A stretch of 64,000 bases of DNA from Blastomussa wellsi (lineage: Eukaryota; Cnidaria; Anthozoa; Scleractinia; Plerogyridae). Below, one piece after another: positions 11,801-21,551 of this stretch. The notes beneath the pieces were generated by a model. The model was given only the letters and a program-made list of their open reading frames with translations, was not told where the DNA came from and did not search any database. The translations under genes and the position numbers were made by a program. Each line of letters begins with the position of its first letter. Positions within the stretch are counted from its first letter, which is position 1. The stretch spans positions 11,908,923 to 11,972,922 of the forward strand of contig OX393572.1 in NCBI GenBank assembly GCA_947652115.1, in the 5' to 3' direction.

Positions 11801-14800
11801 AAAGCGATCTGACTGTCCTATGGTCAGTGCTTAGCTGAACATCAGTAGCCCAAATGTCGCCATACCCACAGTACTCTCCCTGCCAGAGAATTTTTAATAT
11901 CAACACTATAAATTCACCATTGCAGTAAAACTGCAATAGTATCACTACTATCACAACACTATTGCAACAGCATTTCAACTATCACAATTATGATGGCAAA
12001 AATGACCTCTGACAATAGTGACCTCTGCAAATTACAGATGATCCAATGGTATACAATTTTCCCTGACGCTGTGACATAGCCTTGTCTCTTCAAAGAGTTG
12101 AGTTAACCAAAACATTTACGACAACAAAGGATTCTGGATCCATTAAAATATCACAACAGCAAAAAGTTAACTTGATTTATTAAAATTAACTCATAAGCAA
12201 ATCACAAGATGGCTGGATTTGCAAAAAGGAATAATTTTACACTCAAATAATTATTGTAAATCTCTGAATTTAGCTTGTGGTCTGGCCTCATCTAATATGT
12301 AACGGAGTACTTACGATGCATAAAGGAAATTGTGAAATAGTGATTGTTCAAATTCCCTCTCAAAATATATTGTAACCCATTGCAATATAGGTTTATTGGA
12401 ATGTCAAATGGCGCGTATGTGTACAATGATCGCCCATTCTTGAACGTGTGAAACTGAAAAAGGAGTCGGTTTCTTTTTATTTCCTCGGCACAAAAGGATT
12501 GTCTCGATTGCTGTAAGCTGAATCCTACTGTCCTTTAGATCGATAATGATTTGACCTAACACACAGCTGTAAACGAGCGAAACCAAAACAATAGCTATCA
12601 TCTTTTGAAATGCAGCTCACGCATATGCAAAGTATTTTAACATACGTCCGAACGACCTCCGCACTTCAAAACGTGTATCGCAACGCAGAGGATATTTTTA
12701 AAAGCCCCAAAGAAACTGAACAGGATTAAAATTCTAATGAAGCTCTCCATAATTCAAATAAACTCCTGGTGATATAAAATTGGGGCAATCGCTGCAACGA
12801 TAGATGGAAAAGTGAAAAAGACTGTCATGTCAATTTCAAACATTCGTGTGTATTGCTCAATACGTTCTTTCAAGCGTGTCTTTTCCAATGTGCTAATAAT
12901 TGGCGTGAAATATTTCCAAATAGACAGGCCAAGTAACGTAATTACAGGCGTTCTGAATACGGTATAGAACAGCAAAATGTAGGTTTTTTTTTTCTCAAAA
13001 AAGGAAGATACGAGATCTCATTATGTATGGTCTTGGAAACAGAAATATTCATAAAAGGTTGCATTCAGAATTCTCTGCCGCCAAATCTATCGTCCTCCTT
13101 TACATGTAAAGGCTTCACTGGTGAATTTTCACACAAGGAAATAGCACTTGAACAACTACGAAATACCAGTTAACTTGCCGTCTTAGGATAGAACCTTAGT
13201 GCTTCAAGAAAGCGCCAGCGGAGGTATATTAAAATCGGATACAAGAAAACGAAAGGTTAGGTTTACGATTTTACGCGGCCACACACCAATTGTAGAAGTT
13301 TCCCTTGACCAAGCTATCAGACAAATAAATTATTCAAAGCATAAAGTTAAATTACCAAATCCCTGCCTCGATTGCCATAGAAAAAAAAATCCCACCTTCT
13401 TGCACAGGGCGGCATGGTGTGGTTGATCTTCACAGATTACGCCGTCATGATCGGATAGCGACCGGTCTTCCATTTTCCCCTAGCAATTCAAGTTGCGCAT
13501 TCATTCCAGGAGATCTTCCACAGCAACGTTGAAAATGAACAGGTTCATTTCTTTGGCAAGTTTTAAAGTGTCCGCAGCAAAAAGTAAATATGAATGTGTG
13601 AAGAAATCGCGGTTTTATATTGACAAGAATTCCCTCGCTTCGATGCGGGTCACTTTGGACCAATAGCCACATCCATATGCAAAGAGCCCTTTAGTCAAAA
13701 CAAACAAGCCAGTGAATTGAACAGTTCGCTTTCGCAATTCTGAAGAATTCGTCCGTTGGTAGATTCTCATTCGAAATGCAATGCTCAGGAAAAGAACAAG
13801 ATTTCGAAACACTGATCGAGGCACTTGCAACATGGAGGATTTGTTTACTAATGAACCCGAGCAGACACCTGGGAACATTGCACAACTCACGGCTTTCGGG
13901 TCACCCCTAGGGCAGTTGACCAGCGGGCCCGGGGCGGGGAAAAGAATTTGACACTTACTTGCAGAAAAATTATCTTACTTTTAAATAAAAATAAAGGAGA
14001 ACAAAATGTACCAACGAAGGGCATAAATTTATTCCACCGATTTTTTGTAAAACGTGAATCTATCAGGCGAAATGTACTTTAAAATAGGTATTAAATCCAC
14101 AATTCCTGCTCCCCGAGGCGGAGGTCTGTGTGTTCGGCAGAACTTAAAACTGTGGTGTAGTCTGTGAGCAGACTACACTTTGGTTTCAATACGAAAACGC
14201 GATATTCCGTGCAAGTATATTTGAGCTTTGGAAAATAAAAACTAATTGATTATACAAAGGGTAAAATTTATGACCAATATTTCAACTAGCAGAGCTAGTC
14301 TTGTTCTTTAGGGCCAAAACTACAATATAAGGAAACTTTTTCCTGACACTTACTTAATGGCCCTGAAGACGTCCAGCTTCGGCTAGGTGAAATATTTGTC
14401 CGCACTAAAATAATTATTTTTGCCCTTTTCTCGTAGTATAAACCTTGCAATCTTCTAAAGCAAGAGATCAGGCAACAGACAACCCAAACAGATTTGTTCC
14501 TCGTTGTGTGGTCTTTAAAACCGAGGGTGTCAGGGTCCTGTCCAACGATTGGATCCACAAATAGGCCCTTCATGAACCGGACACTAAAATTATGGGTTGC
14601 GGCTGCAGCGATGCAAAGAACGAGATCTTTGATGGCGCTGCCGTTTAACCCTTTGAGTACCGAATTTTCTGCATTTTACTTGTGTAATGTGGCGCTAAAT
14701 CGGCCTGAACTCAGCCAATAAAGCTCTCTTTTTGTACAAAATTTTACCACGGTGCAAGCCAAAATTTGGACTTTTTTGCGAAAGGGTTCTGAATTTTTTT

Positions 14801-15177
14801 CTTGCCCCTTTTCCGGCTTCCCTTTTTCTCGGCCTTTCTTTTCTCGCTACCTTCTACTCTCCACAGCCTGTCTCGCTGCTGGAAAAGTTTCGGTCTAGAT
14901 CATTGGCAAACCCTGAAAATGAGGCCGAGATCTACTTTTGATGCACCAAAACTGATAGGGGCGTTTTTTTTTTTTATTAGCTCTACCAGAATGATTTCGA
15001 TACTCCTAATGGACAGTCGTGTGGAAAGGCCTGTCCCAGCAGCATCAGATTGTTATCAAAAAAGTCAGCTGACATGAAAACTGATGACGTCACAAGCGGT
15101 ACAAGAAGTATGATCAATGCCTGCTCAGTAGTCAAATAATCAAATTGAGAGTTTAACAGTCGATCAAAAAAATTACC
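8811..15177. other. Non-coding stretch upstream of the first sure RGS exon
   Basis: No coding exon is recognised here. It could be the large 5' intron of the RGS gene or intergenic DNA. A fragment resembling SINE family 1 lies near 9990-10060. Short open frames on the minus strand at 11251-11433, 12404-12601, 12754-12975 and 13445-13890 have no recognisable motifs. A perfect small hairpin (TGTAGTCTG, four-base loop, CAGACTACA) lies near 14155-14176. Confidence 0.5.
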
Positions 15178-15185
15178 TTTTTAGA

Positions 15186-15649
15186 GAGGGGTGAATAGGT
15201 TCGCGGATCAACGGATTTAGCCTTAAAAAGCACACGGATTGCGGATTTTATCGAAACATTAAGCGGATTCGCGGATTTCGGAAAATGCAGTGGATCACGG
15301 ATTAGCTGATAATTTGAACTCGGATTCCGGACTCTGTATGCCATGAATCTCGGATCGTGTCCTTGGCGAATCTTCAGTCTTGGTCTCAGTGTTCTCGTTT
15401 TGTCCATTTTCTGTTTGGACGAGACCCAAACCATCGCTTTACAATAGGACTGCCGCGAAAAGAAGCAATGAAACGAAACCACTTGAAAAATTGCCATCAA
15501 AACAACATCTACCGTCCTGTCAGTGAAACTGTTGCACAGAAAGTTTTCAAGGAATGTGGACGCGGATTTGAACGAAAATAGCGGATGGACGGATTTGGCC
15601 AAAAAATAGCACGGTTTGGCGGATTCGCGTACCCCTATTCACCCCCCTC
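15186..15649. mobile_element. CGGAT-rich foldback element with perfect 8-bp target duplication
   Basis: The ends are inverted copies of GAGGGGTGAATAGG (the right copy has two extra G). They are flanked by the identical octamer TTTTTAGA at 15178-15185 and 15650-15657. An 8-bp duplication is typical of hAT- or P-type transposases. The interior repeats the pentamer CGGAT more than ten times, all on the plus strand. A 149-codon minus-strand open frame overlapping it looks like a by-product of this biased composition. Confidence 0.75.
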
Positions 15650-16321
15650 TTTTTAGACTTATCACTCAATTGAAAAAAGTTTCTTCATCTCAATTTCGTT
15701 ATTTCAGAAGAACGCGGAAAGAATAATTACTTATTATATGGTGGCAATCCACTTTCTATAAATATTAAATAAGCCACTTTTCCTCCCCATCAAACTTAAA
15801 ATGGCGTCGAAAACGCAAAAATGCGATATCGAGAAATGGTGTGTGTTTTTCAAACCTTATACCAATGTATAGATTGAGTGCAAGCCTTTTCCTAAGGTTT
15901 TTTATACACACGCCTTTAGATCTCGTCGACAGTAAATTCTAAATTCTATCCGCTATGAAACTGGAATTCGAAACAGATTTCTATGTCAATTAACTTTTGG
16001 TTTATAGGAGCGCGAGTAGTATTTGGGTCAAAACTTCTTTTTTAATGCTTCACTTTCAGTGACTGGTCATCTCTCATCAGAACACTGGCTGTGAAACTGT
16101 TCATGTAAAGGGGCCTTTATATACAGCTTTTTTAAGCTCGAAGCCAGGCATTTGAATTGGAATTTACCCCAGATACTCTTGTCGGACTGTGAAATTTTTC
16201 CCTCCGCTGCACATACCGGATCGAAACTTACTCGGCAGATTTCAGAAAGCTAGAATTTACACATTCTCTCCTTCAATTTGAAAATAGTTTTGACGGATAC
16301 AGTGTCGAGTTTCGTTCTTAC

Positions 16322-16456
16322 CTTTCCTTGCAGTACATGTGAAGCGTTGTATGCGTGTCTCTTAACATGCCATGGCTCGCTGCCTTTAGACACACGTCTC
16401 TCCATCACTGTCTGGTTAACAACTCCTGATTTATAACCCACATTCGACCATAACAT
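16322..16456 (-). CDS. Candidate upstream coding exon of the R7 RGS gene (45 codons)
   Basis: An open frame starts at an ATG (16456-16454), runs 135 nt and stops at a strong donor (AAAG|GTAAGAAC) in phase 0. That phase matches the acceptor before the first sure RGS exon at 8272. The peptide starts MLWSNVGYKSGVVNQ and ends HVLQGK; joined to the next exon it would read LQGK then MEKL. R7 proteins usually have a short variable N-terminus before this methionine. The peptide itself matches nothing I know. The exon could equally be a chance frame, and the intron would be about 8 kb. The evidence is phase and donor quality only. Confidence 0.25.
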
Positions 16457-16717
16457 TGTACCATAGTTGTGCGACTTTGAGATCCCAAGCTGTTACGATA
16501 GCAATCCTTTTTTCTTGCTTACCTTCGAGGCTCGAAACTGGCAAACTAAACTTCTTCACGTTTGAGTCACGATTAATTATAGTTACATGCTCTAATTGGC
16601 TCTAATTGTTTGTTGCTGCCAAATATAATATTAGTACATATTGCCCGGCACAACTACACAAGTACGAAAAGTCTCTCATTTTAGCCAGGATTATTGGTTG
16701 ATTTTGAGCTTTGCTTA

Positions 16718-17520
16718 GCCGTTCCATGACTCCCCTGTCCATTCGTAATTATCTTAGTGGGGTCAAGCTTCTTCATGTCAACACGGGGTTCGAATTCCCC
16801 TTTTATGAGACGCCTGAGTTAAAATTAACTTTACGAGGACTCGATCGTATTCTCAAACATGCTCCGTCGCGCGCTCCACCTGTCACGCCTGAGTTGTTGC
16901 GTGAGTTAATCAGGTGTGCCACAAATTCTACTCATGATTTAGTTTTTTCCTGCGCCTTTCTATTCGCCTTTTTTCTTTTCGCGCGAATTTCTAATTTAGC
17001 ACCAGCATCTGTCAGTTCCTTTGATCCTTCTAAACAACTTTGCCGGGGAGACATAGTTGTTACTAGGTTTGGATTGTCGGTTTTCTTTAAATGGTCTAAA
17101 ACAAATCAGACAGGTGCAAAGATACTGAATCTCCCCTTATTGTCCACTTCCGATCCTCAATTGTGCCCGGTTCGTGCATATCTTCGAATGTGTTCTTGCT
17201 TGCCGGCGACTGCATCGGCACCTGCGTTTTTCACAGGCTTCCGTGCAGGCTCGTACGTTGTCATCACCAAAACACAATTTGTTTCGGTTTTTCGTAGTCG
17301 TCTGGCTCGCATGGGTGTTCCTAACCCTTCTCGTTTTAGAGGACACTCCTTTCGCAGAGGGGGAGCGACTTGGGCCTTTCAAACGGGTGTCCCAGGTGAA
17401 CTGATTCAAATTTATGGCGACTGGGCGTCAGACGCGTATAAATGTTATCTTGAATTTTCAGAAACTGCCAAGCTTAGAGTCGCCCAGGAGATGGTTAGTT
17501 CACTCCCGGGCGTACCTTAA
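16718..17520 (+). pseudogene. Tyrosine recombinase (YR) domain, N-terminally truncated
   Basis: The frame stays open to the TAA at 17518-17520, giving about 267 residues. The first ATG is 16726-16728. Segments in order: MTPLSIRNYLSGVKLLH, a membrane-like stretch ending FFLFARISNL with the first catalytic-type Arg, KWSKTNQTG, LCPVRAYLRM, the box GHSFRRGGATWAF (H-x-x-R), GVPGELIQIYGDW, and SDAYKCYL with the candidate nucleophile Tyr. This set matches the recombinases of DIRS/Ngaro-like elements, which cut and rejoin DNA through a covalent tyrosine link. The catalytic half looks intact. What is missing is the N-terminal DNA-binding part and any upstream RT. A Crypton-type recombinase is an alternative, but the split repeats argue for Ngaro. 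Confidence 0.8.
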
Positions 17521-17560
17521 TTCGAACAACTTCCTTCCTTTTGGTTTGGCGGTTTTGGCG

Positions 17561-17705
17561 GTCGAGAGGTTTGTCTGTGGAGTGATTGTGTAGTTTTCTG
17601 TTCTTCGCCTTTTCATTTCACTGAATAAACCTCTCATTGTGCCAAACCTAAAGAAACGTGGTTGTTCTCTTAGTTTATATTATAATAATAATAGCAAGGA
17701 GAATT
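17561..17705 (+). repeat. Direct repeat B1 (145 bp) of the YR element
   Basis: Identical over 145 bp to 17938-18082. It starts GTCGAGAGGTTTGTCTGTGG and ends AGCAAGGAGAATT, and contains a 9-bp inverted pair (GAGAGGTTT and AAACCTCTC) that could fold. Confidence 0.95.
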
Positions 17706-17937
17706 GGTTGATTTTGAGCTTTGCTTAAAATGTTTAATTCGACGCACGCGACCTTTATTGTAATTACGTGCCGGAATAGATAATATTTTAGTTAATTATT
17801 AATGTAGCCCTATATATATCGCCACGTACGTGGTGGAGACATTATTCTGTGTGATTCGCTTAGCGCAAACTAGTCAATTCTTATACTTGTGATTGTTAAG
17901 TTAATTTTCTTAACCCTCCCTACCCACCCGTTTTCGG

Positions 17938-18082
17938 GTCGAGAGGTTTGTCTGTGGAGTGATTGTGTAGTTTTCTGTTCTTCGCCTTTTCATTTCACTG
18001 AATAAACCTCTCATTGTGCCAAACCTAAAGAAACGTGGTTGTTCTCTTAGTTTATATTATAATAATAATAGCAAGGAGAATT
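17938..18082 (+). repeat. Direct repeat B2 (145 bp), 3' end of the YR element
   Basis: Second copy of the 145-bp repeat, 377 bp from the first. It is followed by ATTAGACG. About 10 bp beyond, GACAAACCTCTC again matches the inverted form of the B start, so the true 3' boundary could lie slightly further out. Confidence 0.9.
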
Positions 18083-21000
18083 ATTAGACGCGACAAACCT
18101 CTCCTTGCAGGAGGTCATTTTCGCGTGTGCCCGCGTCTTTCGGCCACTGGGGTAACCGTCCGTGTGTTGTACTTACACTTATTCCCGGGCTCTCTCCTCT
18201 TCGCTCCAGCAGCGGAAAGAAGAGAGATCCCGGGAACGAGATTGTGCATTACACTGTTGCGTCGTTGCTTGGAGGATTCATGCTGACGTCATTATTTAAA
18301 TTTTGTTTCATTGGCATTCAACTTTGCTTAGAGAAGGCATCATGCTATAATGACAACGAGGACGGTGATCGTTTTTTCGTAAGCGGTCGATGTTATTCAG
18401 TGGTGGGAGGCGCGGAGGGGGGAGTGCGAGGGTTAACGCTGTGATGAATTAGCATCCCATCCAGAGGGGGTAGGCTTAAGTCCTGATGGTCACTAGCTCG
18501 CATGCAGACATAACCCTTTTTACCTTAACATACTGTCAAGCTTTTGGGAATGGAGGATGCAAAATCTGCTCTTGTGTTGGCCAAGACCAGGTCAAAACAA
18601 TAGTTGCAATTTCGCGATACGCATTGACCATATTATTTTTTCACTTCCCTGCTATTTGCTTGCAGTTAGCTTTTATTTGTTGATTATTGCAATGCTACAA
18701 GTAAAGTCACCTTTTACTCAAAATTTTCTAGCAACTTTTTGTGCATGTATGGGGCAACAGGTGCAAATTTTCGCACTTATTCGTTGCAGCGTTCGAGGAA
18801 TTTCCGACCAGTATTTCCGACCAGTACAGTATTTCATCCAACTCCGAAAGTGACGCGCGTGCCAACACATCAGGTTGCCTAGCAACGTCAGGGACGAACA
18901 CCGCGGGCTACAACCCGCCTCGGGATTTCGTCATCCACTGATCCTTTCTATCCCCTGCCCCCCCTCCTCCCCACCCCACCACGACTGCGTTGGGTCTTTT
19001 TGGTAACAGTTTCGCAAGCTCCGGGAAAGTTTTGTGCAATATGAAGTCGCAACTTGCGTCACGCATTGCACCAATCGCTTGCAGTGACTCTTTAAACTTG
19101 ACCCCGGTTCCATCTATTCTGCCTAAAAAGGCATTTTAACGGAAGCCAAAGTTGAAGGGAAGCAAAAGTTTGTTTGGTTTCGAACAGGGCGAGGTTTTAG
19201 GGCCGACTGAATCCCAATTCTTCGTCTCATGCACGGTAAACCTATAAACAGCCTGGATTGGTAGTCCAGTAACCATGCACTGATTTAGGCGGAACCACTT
19301 GACAATAAACTTCACTTCAATAGTTTATTTGTTTTCTTTTTAAACTAACAATATATTTTATTATTTCAAGCTTCTAACCCAGAATCAAAGCGGGAAAATA
19401 ACTTGTTGAAAGCTGCACTAGTATAGACACTTCAAAACCTCGTTAAAATTTCGTTGCAATGTACGACTGTGGAACACTGCGTGCAGTTTACAAAGGTGAT
19501 CTTTTATTATCTTTCAACTTTTAAGTCCGTAAATGAAACCATAGCGAGTGACAATCAAACGAAAGCTACTGAACATTAGTTTCATGTGGAACTCCGGCTT
19601 CATTATGCTGTACCAGGTGGTTCTAACTTAACTTTTAAATCTGTGGATGAAACCCTAGTGTGTTCTAAATGTGGCATTTGGGAATAATGGAGTAACGAAC
19701 AGTCAACAGTGCTTGAAATTTAAAACCACGTCGAACCCCATTTTTTTTGCCGATGTTGTCGTTTCATTCAACACTTTGCTTATGGGTATTGTAGCTTGAT
19801 CATATAACATCAGAACATCAAATTTATTTCTTTACAATGTACCCATCTACATCCTAAATTATATCTACATCAGTTTTGTACAATTTTATACACTTTTTTT
19901 TGCATGTGACTCATTGAGGCGAGTTATAGTATAAAATCGCACGTAAAAAATGAATATTCAAATAACGAAATGCTTTGCTTGACAAGCTCGACTATTTACA
20001 TTTCATAAAAACTCAATTTATACGCTTCATTTACATGCTTTTTAAAGATTTTTTCCAAAATAAAAACAAAACAAGAACTCCATTATGTGCATACGTGAAG
20101 TCATATCGTTTTGCATATTTTATAGCCCTGAAAGTCGCAAATGCCCATTTAACAATTAGATTGTGAGCTCGCGATTTCTACAGTGTGATAGTTGTGGTTG
20201 TTGTTGGTGAAGCCCGAATAAACTCCTAGAAGTTCCAAATTTAATAGGATTATCCGCATCTTCAGACACTGAAAAATAAAAGCGGCCACCATTTTGTTGA
20301 CAACCGCTACTCACGTTTATCACAGAATAGATAGTGAGTAGCGTAGCCAATCAGAGATGGAACAACATTCGTGATGGAATGCTAGTAGATAATTTTGGGT
20401 AGAAAATTAAATGTAAGATGCTCGTACGAGCCCTATGCCAATACGCAATTTCCTCTAATAACTGTCATAAAACTTAAACCAAACTAATCCACTGCGAAAG
20501 TGCAATCAGCCAATCAGAAGTCGAAGCCAAAACATGTAAAAGGTGCTAACTGCGGGAAAACGTGTGACCGGTGACAGGCGCGGGAAAATGTGCAACACGT
20601 GGTAAACGCGGGAAAACAAATAATCAATGGCAAGAGCTGGTCAGCCCCGGAATAATCGTGTAAACGACACCTCGACTGGTTTTGACTCGGTACACGATTG
20701 GCTGAACACATACTTTGCTATCATTGGTTGCAGCCTGTTACAGGTGTTTTATGAACTAATCATAGAGCAAAACGCAATATGAACGTAAAAGCGAAACGAG
20801 CTCTAATTCCTAAACATAATTCTTGAGAAGCTCTTAAATACTAGATTGAACTCGTTATTTTCGGCACGTTATCGGTAAAGGTCAGGCTGGACGTCGACAA
20901 CTATAAACGACAGAAGGATAAGATTCTTATAAACATTACAAGTACAATAATTTCTAAATTTCTCTTGTCGCTTCTGGGTGGGCTATTTTGTTCCATGGGT

Positions 21001-21551
21001 TATAGAACCACACGAAATCATGGCTGTAAAATTTTGCCTTTTGCGCCCAAATACGCTGTGGGGTTATTCAACTATCGCATCTCAGGCTTCACGTTTAGCA
21101 AACTCCCCGCTAAAATATCTTAATCCGTAAAAAATTATAATTATTACAACCTGACGTCATATAATTAATTACTTTTCCGTTACATTACATTACTTTTCCT
21201 CCCTCTGAGAAAATAATGTCAGATCATTTCCATGCTATGCAATTTACCTTTGGCTATCGCATAACTCTTTACATGGATTCAATATTCCTAGGGCGAACTT
21301 CCAAGTCTTTAACAACATTCTCCGATCAAATGTCTGGTACTTTCCGAAGGAAATTCCTGGATCTTGTATCCAACCTCTATGCTTCAAAATGCGTTAAACC
21401 CGTTTGTGAAAATGTGTGACTTTCCACTCGCTTCGACTTCCATACCCGTCAAAAGGGATTGATTACATAGACGCGATGAAGCTGACCATCTTTTCTTCGC
21501 ATTCAAATGTTGAAATATTACCCTCTGTTACCATCTTCGCTCTTGGCTTTG
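18083..21551. other. Intergenic stretch downstream of the MAP3K gene
   Basis: No exon is recognised. It probably includes the MAP3K 3' UTR just left of 21552; no clear AATAAA signal close by was identified. A diverged inverted copy of the roughly 105-bp satellite of intron 18 lies at about 19495-19665. Confidence 0.5.

Larger units (their letters stand above)
16693..18082 (+). mobile_element. Short tyrosine-recombinase element with split direct repeats (Ngaro/DIRS-like, internally deleted)
   Basis: The order is A1 (16693-16717), recombinase ORF (to 17520), B1 (17561-17705), A2 (17703-17937), B2 (17938-18082). A1 equals the first 25 bp of A2; B1 and B2 are identical over 145 bp. Split direct repeats in this order are a hallmark of Ngaro-type YR retrotransposons, which replicate through a circle and leave no target duplication. 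The reverse transcriptase/RNase H that should lie between A1 and the recombinase is missing. A1 passes straight into the recombinase frame at a short shared GCTTA, so an internal deletion is likely. The identical B repeats suggest recent activity or gene conversion. Confidence 0.75.

Noticed and set aside
12404..12975. Two minus-strand frames with hydrophobic stretches (signal- or membrane-like)
   Set aside because: They do not join in phase to one another or to the RGS exons and match no family I know.
13445..13890. Minus-strand open frames, the longest starting MSCAMFPGVCSGSLVNKSS
   Set aside because: No recognisable domain, no supporting neighbouring exons, and length is expected by chance.
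15153..15602. 149-codon open frame on the minus strand
   Set aside because: It overlaps the CGGAT-rich foldback element and its peptide reflects that composition.
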